This document shows positions 1 to 11,766 of a stretch of 64,000 bases of DNA, piece after piece. Source of the stretch: Cyanoderma ruficeps (Eukaryota; Chordata; Aves; Passeriformes; Timaliidae); NCBI GenBank assembly GCA_008694505.1, contig VZDJ01000594.1:14016918-14080917 (forward strand), written 5' to 3'. Made by a program: the position numbers and the translations under genes. Within the stretch, counting starts at the first letter, position 1; every line of letters starts with the position of its first letter. The notes beneath the pieces were generated by a model. That model was not told where the DNA came from and did no database searches. It saw only the letters and a program-made list of their open reading frames with translations.

Positions 1-335
1 GACTGTGCGTATTAGCAGGCCCTTAAATCAACACAGCACTTCAGACAGGAAGGAAATAGGCTTTGCCGACGGCAGGAGCGGCACTTGCTTTGTGCACATT
101 ACAGAACATCAGGAAAATGTCAAATTTACATAAAAATGATACAAACTCATTGGAAGAAACATGCATCCAATTATCGGCCCCAGCGCTGGCACGGCTCCGC
201 AGCCAGAGGCTGGCCGGCGGCTGGCTGCAAGGGACCAAGCCCCGGGCCACGCATTTCATCTCTGGGTGTTTAACATCAAAGCTGCAAACAGCCTCAGCTC
301 AGCTGGCCACCTTGCTCGCCTGCTCCCTCCCGCCG

Positions 336-392
336 TGCCACTGCCACTGCCACTGCCACTGCCACTGCCACTGCCACTGCCACTGCCACTGC
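336..392. repeat. Hexanucleotide tandem repeat (TGCCAC)n
   Basis: About nine and a half perfect copies of TGCCAC. Every frame stays open across it and gives dipeptide runs such as Pro-Leu, Cys-His, Ala-Val and Gln-Trp. Those frames are artefacts of the repeat, not genes. Confidence 0.9.
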
Positions 393-1479
393 TGCACCAC
401 TCGGGCATGCAGGGTGCAGGGCAGGGTGGTAGTGTCTGGCTGAGGCTGGGTGGGATTCAGTCCTGCTCCTGCCATCTCCAGTGGGGAAGGGGCTGTGAGA
501 TTGATTGCATCGTCCCCCCGGCAGGGGCACTGAAGGGAGGTGGGAGCACAGCTGAGCAGTCTGTAGTAGCAGGGGTGGAGAGCTTGCTCATGCAAAAATA
601 CCCAGAGATTTTTCTGGCACCAGGTTGGGACCCCATTCCTGGCTCTGTACTAGGCTGTCCCAGTGGGCCTTTCCCTCCTTTCTGTTTCCACAGTATGGCT
701 ACTGGCATCCCCAGTGCTGGGGGAAGGGACATCTGGCCCATCCCTCCTGCTGTGGCCCTTGAGCTGGGCAGCATGGACTGGGCACAACAGCCTGCATTCT
801 TCTGGGGCTGGGGGCACCCAGGGGGACCAGGGGTAAACATGTGGCTGTGGTCAGGGGTTATCTCAGTGGGTGCTCTCCAGCCTTTCCTGTGCTGGCATCA
901 CACCCTCCTGCCCAGGATTGATGGCCCGTCCTGCGGCCCCTTCCTGGCACACTGAACTCTACATTTCTGTCCCCGCCACCCGACGGGATTGATGTCTCAC
1001 TGAGCGTAGGCAGCGGCTGTAACTCATGCCCGGGAGCCGGGCTCCCGGCTCGTTACTCACTGGGCACCGTCACCACATGAGTTACAGCTCTGCCTTGTGC
1101 TGGGACACCTCAGTAGTGAGGGATCAGGACAGGGGTGAAAACAGCTGGGGCAGGGCTGGGGCAGGGGACAAACCTCTCTCTCTAAGCTGTCTCTCTGAGC
1201 CATCCCTCAGGCTGGCATCCCCGGCACACCCACATGCAACCTGCTAACTGCCTCTGTCCCTGGCTGGGAGGTGGGCACACGTGGCCCTGAGGAGTGATGC
1301 TGGGGTCCCGGCCCGGGGTGGAGGGTGGCACCGCAGCTGGGATTCCCCGTACCACACCCGACAGCTGGTGCCCAGGCTGCAGCGTGCGGGGGAGGCTGAC
1401 GAGCTGTTAATTACAGGTGCTGCTTGGCTGGTGCAGCGTGTCTCTGCTGCTCGGCTGGCAGAGCCGTGCGGCGGGTGAC

Positions 1480-1600
1480 ACACTCCATGATAAATTGATA
1501 TCCCGTTTAGCATCAATTTTCCCTTCTCTGGTGGCAGACAGCTGTGCTAATGGGATGGGACAAGTGAAAATGAAATAACAGGCCCTGAGCACACCGGCAC
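1480..1600. promoter_or_regulatory. AT-rich island, candidate conserved non-coding element
   Basis: A short AT-rich block with homeodomain-like TAAT words and GATAAATTGATATC-like sequence sits in GC-rich flanks. The contrast in composition is seen directly; the regulatory role is inferred and needs cross-species alignment. Confidence 0.25.
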
Positions 1601-1714
1601 ACGCTGCACTGTTGGCACTACTGCATGGCTGTCACTTCCCAAGAGACAGGCAGGACCCCACGCACCCTGGTGTGGGAGAACCACAGGGCTGGCAGTCTCC
1701 AGGCTGAGCTGCCT

Positions 1715-3470
1715 TCACCATAGTTGCTGGTCCCCACCCGGGGTGGGTTTGTGACATGCAGCGTGTCTGCAGTAGGTGCCACCAACTCTGGTGTTTGCAG
1801 CACCTGGAGAAGCTGCTTCTTTCAGTGGGCTTTGACGCTGGCACAGGAAGAGGGCTGGCTACAGCATGACCAGTTCTCAATGGTCAGCATGAGACTGAGT
1901 GGTGTCTGCATCTGCTTGGTGTTTACAATGCATTTAGAGGATGGTGACTTGGCACATTTCTTACAGCACAGCACATAGCTAGGAACCAGTGAAGGATTTG
2001 GTTGGCATTCAGTGCCAATGCTATATTGGGTATTTGCAATGCACACAATGCCCTAGCTGATGTGTGCAGTATTCCCAGTGCCTGTGCCAGATTTGGTGTT
2101 TGCAATAGCCCATGGCACTCTGTACCCACACTCACGCGCTCTTTTCGGTGCACTCAGCACCAGCCACAGGCTTGTTATCAGGAGTGTATTTGTCAAATTG
2201 GTGCCTGCAGTGTGTTTGCAGTCATGGCGTGTGCAGTGCTTGATGCCCACAGTTCGCTTGATAATTGCAGAGTGCTCAGCACTTAATACCTGTGGCATCA
2301 TTGTTATTTACACAGCCCTTACACTCGGTGTCAGCAGCTCGGCATACACAGCGTGCTCAATGTGTGCACCCCGCCGCTGATGATGTTTGCAGCACCTTCA
2401 GTATCTGGTGTCAGCTGTGGTTTCGTGTTTGCCAAGCGCTCAGCAATCTCTCCATTCAAGGTGTGCCCTGCGTCTGTTCCACTTGGCATTTGCGGTGTAG
2501 CCTGTGCCCACACCAGCCAGCTCTCCACGGTGTGCTCAGTATTTTGATTCCTGTGGTATGATGAGTGTTCACAGCAGACTGCTAGCACTGTGGTTGGTGC
2601 CCAGTGCCCATGCATGTGCTGTGCTCACAGTGGCCTCAGCCTTGGTGCCCACAGTGGGCTCAGCCTTGGTGCCCACAGCATGCTCCCACTGCCCACGCAT
2701 TCTGGCTTGCTCCTGTAGGTGTGAACACTTGCCCTGCATCCTGCCCTAGTCCCCAATGTACTGCTCACTCGCAGTGTGCTCTGTAAGTGCAGCCCATGAT
2801 GTGGTCAGCACAAGATACCTGATGCTTTTGCCATTTACAGACCTTGCTGTACAGTGTTAGTGGTGTTCCTGCTACCCCACCTGTGCTTGATGCTGGGTAC
2901 TGGCCCGCTTTGGAGCAGCTGCACAGTCTGTGTGCATTGCTAGCACCAGCTCTTGCATTAGCAGCACCACCAGCTTGTGCTGTCCCTGTGGAGGCTCACT
3001 CCGGGGCACTCAGAACTCACAGTTTGTCATGCATCCCATGTTCACAACTCAGTTTTCAGTGTCTGTGGCACATGTGGCACCAGGGTGCCCTCTGTGCTCA
3101 GCATCAGCTGCCAGTTTTCAGGGAGCTAGTGCTTGGTGCCTAATGGTGACATGTTTGCAATGCCCCAGCTCACCTTTGGGGTCGAAGTTTCCATGATGCT
3201 CGGCAGTCAGATTTTTCCCTATTTGGAGTATGCTGCAGATGAAGACCAATGAGATGTCGCTTGGTGCCAGTAGCATGTCGGGGGTTTGGAGCAGACAGGG
3301 TGCTGAAGGCCCCAGTTCCTCAATCCCTGGCACAGTGCGTGTGCCATGTTTGCCATGTACTCTACAGCCAGGTGAGTGCTTGCCTTGCTGTCAGCACACA
3401 TGGCCAATGTAGGGGCCCAGGCAGTGTGCTCGGTGGCGAGATGTGTGCCTCGGGTGTGCTCAGTCCAGGG
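1715..3470. repeat. Degenerate minisatellite-like field
   Basis: Words such as GTGTTTGCA, GTGCTCAG and TTGGTGCCCA recur many times at irregular spacing across about 1.7 kb. This suggests an old, strongly diverged tandem array. The cleanest remnant is a 24-bp unit, CTCAGCCTTGGTGCCCACAG plus four bases, present nearly twice at 2635-2678. No gene can be supported inside. Confidence 0.4.
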
Positions 3471-5029
3471 TCCCCTTCCCAGTGACCGTCTCCAGCTTCC
3501 TACTCACCTTGCAGACCCAGTCTGTCCACCACACCTCCACCAGCCATCAAGGGGCAGGGGCAGTCTCAGGCTCCCAGCCCCTTTACCCAGCAGCCTGGGG
3601 AGGGCAGGCAGGGTGCCCCCACCGTATATGCCATCAGGGGAGCTATGGCATTAAGGCTGAGGTTTTAATCACACAAATATTGGAAAATGGGGAGCGATGG
3701 TTCCCATGGTAACACTAACTCTGCCCCTTGCCCGTGGCACATGGCTGTGCACGCACAGGACCATCATGGGCACCATGCAGCTGAGCTATGGCTATCTGGG
3801 GAACCATAACTCCCAGCCTCCTGACTTGGGTGCATTTAAAACCTCAGCCCTATTGCTGTGCTGAGGCAGCTCTGCTGGCAGTTTACGACTCTGTTGTTTT
3901 TAGGAAAGCCAAATGGGAAGCAGGAGCTGCCTTGGTGAAGTACTGCGGATGGGACAGGAGGAACTGTCCAGGGCCAGGAGGAGCTACAGGGTGCTTGACC
4001 AGCACCGGGTGCCAGTGACTGCAGGGGTCAGGGTAGGATGGAACCTGTGGGCACAGCTGAGTGTGAGGGAGCAGCTGAATGATGTCTCTCAGGGCAGACC
4101 CACATGGTCTGCTGGCTGGGCAAAGTCCCATCCCTCAGGGCCAGAGATGGGATGGAGGAGTGGGATGCATGGGTACCAGCCCTGCTGCCCAGTGTGGGTA
4201 CACCTGGAGTGTCAGCATTTCCTGTGCCTGGCACTGGGACTACTTGCAGGCTGCATTTCTCCAGAGATGGGCTTCCTGACACTGCTGGGCTGGCCCTCAG
4301 CCCTGCAGCATTCATCACCCTTCCACTCTCATGCCAGTGCACAAGAGACTTCCCTGGTGCAGGGTCATGGCTGTTTGGAGTGGGATGGGGTTCTCATCCT
4401 CCCTGCACACCACAAGGCTACATCATTCTGCACACTGCCTATCCAGTGTGGCACAGCCCTTGGCATGTCCCCTTGGCTGTGAGATGACATTCCAGCTGTG
4501 CCAGCTCTGTTCAGCAGCAGCACTAGCCATGCCTGCAGCTGTTCATGCCAGCCCTGACAGGGGTGTGGCAGGGCTGGAGATGTCAAGGCAGGACAGGGAC
4601 ACACTGCTGCTGCTTGGGGGCTGCACATTGTGGCTTTGGCTCACCCAAGCATGGACCCCACTGCTCTTGAGGCCACCCACAGCTGGCTGCAGGGTGGTCC
4701 TCCAGGTCCAGTCCAGTTCATCCATCCAAGCATCCCCTGCCCATAAATCAGAAACTGATAGTAGGCTACCTTAGGAGCTCAAGCTTCTCCCAAATCTGAG
4801 GGAGAAGCTGAGGGTCTCCTGGCCTGCCCTGTGATCAGGGAGGACTGTGGCTATGGTGAGCTACCCACCCTCCAGTCATCTTCGCTAAGTTGTGGCTTGG
4901 GAGGGACTTAAGCAAGGAGTTGCCCGGCTCACAGCAGCACTGGGTGAAGTTTGTCCATCTCTGGCTGCACTGGCTGGAGCAACTCCCAGTGCTGCCCTCT
5001 CTGCACAATTGCTTCAGGTCCCATAATGT

Positions 5030-5115
5030 ATTCATCCCAGCATGCCCTGGTGCAGCTGCAATATAATTATTGGAGTTTATTACACTATTAACTTTAAAAT
5101 TTTATAAACCACCAG
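5030..5115. promoter_or_regulatory. AT-rich island, candidate conserved non-coding element
   Basis: The block contains ATAATTATTGG, TTTATTACACTATTAAC and TTTTATAAAC words in sharp contrast with the GC-rich surroundings. A homeodomain-bound element is possible. Only the composition is observed. Confidence 0.25.
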
Positions 5116-6340
5116 GCAGGTGACAAGTGGTGGAGGCGGGGGTTTTCAGGCTGTGGTCAGAGGGGCTGTGAGGGAAATAGTGCTGGGGACTGTCCCAGCA
5201 AGGTGCTGAGCCTGTTTCCCTGCCATGCCGGTGTTTTGCTAGCAGTGCAAGCCCAGTGGCACCCCAGGAGGGTGCACCACTGCCAGCTTGCTCAGCACAG
5301 TGTGGCCATGTGCCAGCCTGCCTGGCTGCCCTCCTCAAGATGGCAGGGAGAAGAGAGGACCAACCAGCTGCAGCAGTAAAAGGCTATAAAACCAAATTAC
5401 TGTCTCTACACGCTGCAGCAATGGCTCCCAGGGTGTTTTCCGCTTCCTAACAGCACTGAGGGCAGGAGGGATTGTGCACATCCCATTGCCCATGCACAGA
5501 GCCGCTCCCTGGTCACGTCTGCGACAGCCTTTCCAGCCGTGGGGGATGCTCTGAGGGTGGTGAGGCCATTTCCTCCACTCCTCCCACGCAGGATTGGAGG
5601 GCAGCGTCAGCCGAGCCGACCTCCTGCTGGTCACGGGCCAGCAAGCATTGCCAGATCCGGAGTCAGGAGATGGGTGCTGGGATGAACATCCTCCTGGGGA
5701 TGCTGGGATTTGGGAGGCTTTTAGGTTTGTTTTCTCTTTTGCTTGTGCAGTTCAATGAAGTGGCTGGCTCAGTTTGGGGGTGGTTTGCACTGACAGGGTC
5801 AGAGTAGAACATGGACAGGAGGTGCTGGCTTTCAGCCTGGCAGAGCCAGGGCAGTGCAGGTCCATGGCATGTGGGGTGTCTCAGATGGAGACCAGAAGCA
5901 GGGGCTGCTGCACACAGGTGGGAACTTCACAGTGTCCACTGCCTGCTGCCTCTTGCTGGGCACAGGAAGAGCTGGCTGAGCGAGCATTTCTGGGAAGAGG
6001 AATTCAGGAGGGTGACAAGGGAGATCTCACTGCGTACTAGGGTTAAATACCATGGAATCAGTCTGGGCTCAGCACAAACCCTTTTCTCCCATGATCAGGC
6101 AGGGATTGGACCCATCATCTCATTGAATGTCCATGAGATCTAAACCAGCTCTGATGCAGACATTGTCCTCTCAGCCATCAAACAGATGCTCCTACACCCA
6201 GATCCTACTGAAACCCACTCCTTAAATTCCTTGAGGCAGGACCTCAAAACCCACATAAATTCAGTGTTGTTTTCTTGGCAGCAGGAAAAGGTGTCCGGGG
6301 CACCTTGTGTGAGCTCATGCACACAGCTTACAAAAGAGAC

Positions 6341-6520
6341 TTTGTAATTGAGGTTTTGCGCTTAATGAAGGAATAAATTGAATGGGAGTGTTGTCTTTAA
6401 TTGGGGTGTTGCATTAATTAAGGTATTGCACTTAATTGGGGTAAAGCATTTAATAAGGTATTGTGTTTAATTGGGGTAGTTTACGTAAATAGGGTCAGTG
6501 CATTAATGGGGTGCTGCATC
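6341..6520. repeat. AT-rich 18-bp minisatellite
   Basis: About ten diverged copies of an 18-bp unit with consensus TTAATTGGGGTRTTGCAY can be lined up one under another through the block. The best copies lie in the middle (about 6396-6470) and the edge copies are more diverged. The flanks are ordinary GC-rich sequence. Confidence 0.8.
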
Positions 6521-8434
6521 TCCCACATGTCTGCTGGCCCTGGCAGACTTTTCATCTGTCACAGTGGGCCGAACTGGGGACCAGTGAGGCCGGTCTGCAG
6601 CACTAGACCTGCCATCTTCCCCATCCCAGCATGATGCTGCTGGTAACAGTGCTCAAAACACTGGCTCCGCTCCCATCCCAGTGCATACAGCTCCCTCCCA
6701 CCATTTCCAGCCCCACCACTCCCAGTGGGTGCACAAGGATGGTGCAGAGGTTTCAGCAAGTGGGGTGCAGGCAGCATTACTGCTCCTGTGGCCCCCCCAC
6801 AGCCAGCTCCACAGCAGGCAGTGATGCCTGGCACACTCATCACACTGTCGCCAGCCCTGCTCTCCTGTAATTGGAGTGGACATCTTGTCATCCCACATCT
6901 CCCCACAACTGAGGCACTTGCCGTCCTTGCTGCAGAGCCTGACCTGCCGGGCAGGCGCCGGCAGCATGCCGGGGAGCCACGGGAGGAGGCTGTTCTTGTT
7001 AAGCCAACGTGTTTGCAAGGGTCTCAGAGGATACAACTTGCATGAGGCAGAGCTGAGTGCTGCGGCCAGCTGGGCTCTGCAGTCACGTTCCCTTCAATTA
7101 GATCAAAAGTAATGATTGCCCCAGATCCACTTCCCTCTGGGCTTGGGGCCGTGGCCAGCTCCAGCTCTGGAGTGTGAGGAGCTGGCGAGGAAGACAGAGC
7201 AGCCAGCTCATGGCCTTGGGCTGGCAGTAGAAGCACTCAGCAAACTGGATCCAGTTTGGCCTAGCAGAGTGTCAGGTGGGAACTCCTTGATGGGGGTCTC
7301 CCATTGGACAGCTGTCTGCTGACCACCCAGGTCTGTAATTGTCCAGTCACCAATGTCTCCCACCCTTCTGGGCTGCTCCTGCCACATCACTCTTGGTCCC
7401 CTGGGCTAATCCCCTGCATCCCTCCTGAGGAGCTGCAGCCTCGCAGGGAGAGCGAGCTCATTGCAGTGGTACAGCACCAGTGCTGGAGTACAGTGGGAGT
7501 TTGGGTTTTGGTATGGAAAAGAGTCAATCCATTGGCTGGGTGAAGAGAAAGGGAAATCACAACCAAACCCTCATCTGGACTGGGCTAAGGATAGAAACAG
7601 CCAGTGCTGTGTCTTGGAGTGGATGAATCACCATGTGGGTGCTGGAGGACACCACAGCAGGGTCAGGTTCACCAAACATCCCTCCAGACTGTGAGGCTTC
7701 TTCCATGTGTAGACTCCACCTATCTCCTGTTGTGTTCTGTGGGTGTGTCAGAGCCCTGATGTTGTAGAAAGCCCCCTCCTTCTGTGCTCAGTTATTTTGT
7801 TCATGGATGCAGTCCCTTAACCTCCTCTGCTCTCACCCAAACCTCCAGTGTCTCCAGCTGGTCTCCATCACTGCTCTCTGTTATTGCCATCCTCTTTACA
7901 CTTAGTTTGGATTTTTCTTGATATGTGTCCCGAACCAGACACAGGGCTCCCAGTAAGGCCTTGCCGCCAGCAAACACTTCAGATGCCTCACGAATGATTC
8001 TCCTTCTCACGCAGCCCTGAGCAACGTTGTCCTTTTCACTGAGTTCAGTGCAGTTGCAGGGCTGCCAGACATCCCATATTAAACTGATAGATTCTATATC
8101 CCAAATGAAAGAGGTTTCTCCTATTTTCTCCTAACTCCCAGCCGCTTTTCCAAGCATCTGCCTAGCTGCTGGGCATCTGGAAACACAGCTCCTGCTCACA
8201 CAGATAACTGCACCTACAGAACATGTCCTGCCCGAGGGTTATGCCCCTCTGCATACCTTGTTTATCCACCTGGGATTGTCCTGGGGTTTGGTGTTAAACT
8301 CAGACAAGCTGATGCTGCTGCCCACTGCTGAGCCAGGCTCTGTCCTGCCCTCCTGCCCACTTGGCAGCCCTGCCCTCCAGCTGCTCGCCCTCTGTGTGCT
8401 GGGCAGATTCGCTTCCCGCCCCAGCCCAGCTCTT

Positions 8435-8570
8435 GTCCTTTTGAATTCTATCTGATTGTTTTCAGGCCATTTCTCCGATTTGTCAACATCATTTCAAATT
8501 CCAGTCCTGTCTTCCCTGGCACCCGCAGCCTCCCCCCATCATCTGAGTGTAGTACATGGGCCCTGTGCCA
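8435..8570 (-). mobile_element. CR1/L3-like LINE fragment (reverse orientation)
   Basis: The run containing CCATTTCTCCGATTTGTCAA, followed by a CATTTCAAATTCCAGTCCTG-like stretch and a TGTCTTCCC tail, resembles the antisense of an old CR1-family LINE segment that is common in sauropsid genomes. The match is from memory of the family, is diverged, and ends near 8570. No intact reading frame remains. Confidence 0.4.
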
Positions 8571-9779
8571 AGTCCCTGATGATCAGCATTCCCCTGGCTG
8601 GGGGGCACAGGGGTAAGCAGGAGAGACTCCACTTTCCCAATCTGCTGGCAAGCCCTTGGCTGGCTCTCCCTTCCTGTGGCTTGCTTGCACGCTGGCTAGT
8701 GAAGTCAGCACAGGAGCCCAGGGCATTGTGCTTCTCCTGACTGTTAGCATCATATCCAGGGACTAGATGAGAGACCATCAGGCGGCAAACAGACTCTGTA
8801 GCTGCATGTGGCCAGGTGAAGGGGCAGATAAGCCCCACCACACACCACAGAGTCCCCCCTGTGTGGCCTCATGCCCCCCATGTGCAGGCACTCAGTGGCA
8901 GGTGAGATGCTCCAGTGTGGAACCTTGGGGACCTGCAGACATATTGTCAAAGGGGCAGCACCAGCCATTCCTAGCTCATGCTTTGTTCTCTGCCTTGTCT
9001 GGTCTGAGTAGAAAGCAGCCCCTAAGCCCTGCTGCCCATCTTCCCAAGCCATGCTGCTTCCCTGCTCCCCGTCCTCCCACAGAGGAGGGGATCATGCTGT
9101 CCCCAATCCAGGTGGCAGTTGATAATGGAGATGAAGACACCCAGAGAAAGCAAGGGTATGTGATCCCCTTGGTATGGGGGACAGGGTCCTGCGAGGAGCC
9201 AAGGGACAGTCCTGCTCCCATGCCATGACTGTCCAGCACACAGGACACTGGGCTCCAGCTGGTCCTACACTCACAGAGCTCTGTTTGCCCTGTACCTCAG
9301 GGTCTGCACTTATGGGGTGACCTGCCTGGCAGACTCTCCATGCCCTCATGTCCCTTGCCACCACAGCACCTGAGAGGTACAGGCAGGGACTACACATCCA
9401 ACTCTGCAGACCAAAAACCCAGGGCTGGTCATTGCCTGGTTCCATGGAAACTCCTTGCCACAGGATCAGGCCCTTTCTGCCCATGGTCCTTGCTGGGCCA
9501 AGCACCCCCAGAGGGCCAAGAGTCCCTGTGGAAGCAGCTGGGATTTGGTGGCTATGTGGCTGGGGCACCAGTGGTGGCAGCAGCACTGGGTCACCTGCCC
9601 AGCCTGCTCCTACCATGTCCTTCTGAGCTGGAGGTGCAGGGCTGGCACGTGAATGCTGCATCCCCTGGGCAGGGAGAAACAGGCTGCTGGGGCTGTGCGT
9701 GCTCCTTGCCGGAGGCAGCCTATCATGCTGTATTGACCCACACAGAGGCAGAAACATGTGTGCCATGCACAGATCGATG

Positions 9780-9985
9780 GGAAGATTGAAGATGCATGTG
9801 CGCTTGCCGGACGACTGGGGAAAGCTTTGCCGTTGGCATTGGCAGCACAGTGAAGGTCATGCTGACCTGCGGCGCAGTCCCCAAGGAGAGGCGAGGCCTC
9901 TTGTCGCGCTCATGGGCGGCTGTCTCATCGTTTGTCCTCCGGAGACCCTGGATTCCCTGCCAGGCACGCACTTTCTCAGCACAGC
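9780..9985. promoter_or_regulatory. CpG-containing candidate regulatory element with palindromic ERE
   Basis: A moderately CpG-rich segment about 1.9 kb upstream of the ASIC4 start. At 9854-9868 it contains AGGTCATGCTGACCT, a perfect inverted repeat of AGGTCA with a 3-bp spacer, which is the consensus estrogen response element. TTGGCATTGGCAG just upstream resembles NFI half-sites. The function is inferred. Confidence 0.4.
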
Positions 9986-10561
9986 CATGTCTGCTGGGGG
10001 GGGCTACCCTGTGCTGGGCTTGTTCTGGGGACAGGGAGCTGGTGTTTCCCCTGCCACTGTGCCACAAGGCAGTGTCACAGAGCGTTGCTTGACTTGTGAG
10101 TGGGTTGGTTCAGCCTTTTTAGCTGTGCAAACCCTCCATCACCAGCTGGTGACACCAAGGCAGGAAGCTGGGAAAGATCAAAACTTGCTAGCAGAGGTGT
10201 TGTGCATTGGGAACAGACAGACCCAGGTGCGGTGTGGTTGGTGCCTCAAGGTTGAACCCATCACCTCATGACTGAGCCACACAAGCAGAGCCCCACTGCC
10301 GCGGGCAGGACGGGGCAGGAGGACACCCTGCATGTCACGCTGCTTGCAGGGCAGTGCTGCCACGGGGACTGGGTGCTGCCTGGGGTTGTGCTCAGGATCG
10401 ACGGCAGCGTGCCCTGGAGGGAGCAGACCCCGAGATGAGCAAGGGCTCGGCAGGGCAGGACAGGGTGAGGGCTACCCCGGCTCACCCTTTCTAGCAGAGT
10501 TGGTCACTGCCTGTGGTGCCCCCCACTTCTTGTGCGCTGCCGTGGAACAAAGAGGAGCAGC

Positions 10562-10602
10562 GAGGGAGGGAGGGAGGGAGGGAGGGAGGGAGGGAAGGGG
10601 GG
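10562..10602. repeat. (GAGG)n / (GGGA)n microsatellite with G-quadruplex potential
   Basis: About nine consecutive GGGA units, then a run of Gs, lie at the left edge of the ASIC4 CpG island. Many G-triplets separated by one base fit an intramolecular G-quadruplex on the plus strand. Confidence 0.85.
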
Positions 10603-11107
10603 CAGACACGAAGCCGGAGGAGCCCGTCCCGGGTGCGCAGAGAGCGCAGTGGAGAGGGGGGCGGCGGACACGGGGCGCAGGAGGCGATACTGCCGCCCTC
10701 CTGGCTCCGGGGCACCGAGGAGCACGGCAGGGACGGGGGGAGGCTCGGGAAAGTGCACCCCTGGCACCCCGTGTTCCGCCCCGCTCCGGCGGCGTCTCGC
10801 CGGCCGGATCCCGCCGGGACAGCCGGGGCCGGGACCGGGACGGCCGTGACTCGGCGCTGGCCGCCGTGGGTCGCGGCGGGCCGCGGCAGGGAGGCGGTTA
10901 ACGGCCAGGGAGCCGCCGAGGCAGGAGGAGTCCGCAGGCGGGCGAGCAGGAGGGGGCCGCCGGGCGAGCTGCCCGCAGGCTGCTCGCCCCCGCCGAGCCG
11001 CGCCGCGCTCTGCCCCGGGGCGCACGGGCCGGCGGGGCACGGCGGGGCCAGGCGGAGAGCGCGGCGGCAGCGGCGACGGCGGGGGACAGGCTCCGTGCCC
11101 CGCCCGC

Positions 11108-11216
11108 CACGGCACGGCTCGGCACGGCTCGGCATCGCACGGCGCGGCGCGGCACGGACGACTCGGCATCGCACGGCGCGGCACGGCTCGGTTCCGCTCG
11201 GCACGGCTCGGCTCCG
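11108..11216. repeat. GC-rich decamer array CGGCACGGCT-like
   Basis: Imperfect 10-bp units around CGGCACGGCT, with variants such as CGGCATCGCA and CGGCGCGGCG, repeat about ten times inside the CpG island. All frames are open through it and give Arg/Ala/Pro-rich shadows. The array lies about 550 bases upstream of the ASIC4 ATG. Confidence 0.75.
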
Positions 11217-11330
11217 GCAGCCCCCGAGCCATTCAAACAAGTGGCTCCGGCAGCACTTCGGGGCCGGAGCTGGGGAGCGGGCGCAGCGTGGCTCCCTGCC
11301 CCGGAGGCGCCGGGCCCTTCACACTGCCTC

Positions 11331-11766
11331 TTTTCTCTGACGCTTGCTCTTTATTTGACGATGAAATAATGTTGACATGTCTTGAATTATTAAGTATTCC
11401 CTGGATTTTATTAGCACATGATGCCTAAATGCTGCCTGTATCTGCTGGGGTCTTAACCAGAGAGGAGCGAAGGAGAGAGGCAGAGAGACAGAGCGAGGGA
11501 GAGGAGAGAGAGGGGTTTTTGACAGCTGTATTTGTGCTGATAAGCGAAGGCACAAGGAGACGATCGACTAGTGAGACAAGAGGGAAGCGGCGGCTCGGAG
11601 CTGCTGAGAGGGGCTGCGCTTCCCTCCCGAGACGGCTCGGCCCTCCCGGTGCCGTGCTGGGGCTTGGAGGGGTCCCGAACCCCCTCCCAGCGCCTGGCGG
11701 GGCTCTCGGCCGGTGCCTGTGCCAGGGGGCAGCTCGCTGGCTGGGCACACCAGCTGCACTGGGCAG
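11331..11766 (+). promoter_or_regulatory. ASIC4: ASIC4 proximal promoter / 5'UTR
   Basis: The segment joins the CpG island to the ATG. Its left part is AT-rich (words such as TTTATTTGACGATGAAATAA) and looks conserved. The right part is purine-rich, then GC-rich. No clear splice acceptor lies just before the ATG, so I assume a continuous 5'UTR in exon 1a. Confidence 0.4.

Larger units (their letters stand above)
1..10559. other. Region upstream of ASIC4 without a supported gene
   Basis: No reading frame here shows a recognisable domain, and none can be chained through good splice sites into a family I know. In human DNA the genes on this side are GMPPA and SPEG; I looked for nucleotidyl-transferase and kinase or Ig-type peptides and saw none. 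The stretch holds a hexamer repeat near 0.34 kb, a degenerate repeat field at about 1.7-3.5 kb, an 18-bp minisatellite at 6.34-6.52 kb, a CR1-like fragment near 8.5 kb, and AT-rich islands near 1.48-1.60 and 5.03-5.11 kb that look like conserved non-coding DNA. It also holds a CpG-containing segment at about 9.78-9.98 kb carrying a palindromic ERE. Confidence 0.6.
10550..11330 (+). promoter_or_regulatory. ASIC4: CpG island, likely ASIC4 (isoform a) promoter
   Basis: The region is very rich in G+C and in CpG dinucleotides and ends about 440 bases before the ASIC4 initiator ATG. It carries GC-box-like words, a (GGGA)n tract and a decamer array. The position directly upstream of a neuronal channel gene makes it the obvious promoter candidate. 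The transcription start site itself cannot be placed from sequence. Confidence 0.55.

Noticed and set aside
294..595. Frames with repeated Gln-Trp, Ala-Val, Pro-Leu or Cys-His pairs
   Set aside because: They are translations of a (TGCCAC)n repeat; no frame is favoured and the flanks show no protein features.
1..10500. Possible GMPPA or SPEG exons expected from synteny
   Set aside because: No nucleotidyl-transferase, kinase or Ig/FN3 peptide could be read in any frame; these genes probably lie further left or elsewhere.
10491..11340. Several 240-275-codon frames on both strands, Arg/Ala/Pro-rich
   Set aside because: They overlap each other in a CpG island with tandem repeats, where stop codons are rare; no domain and no splice context.
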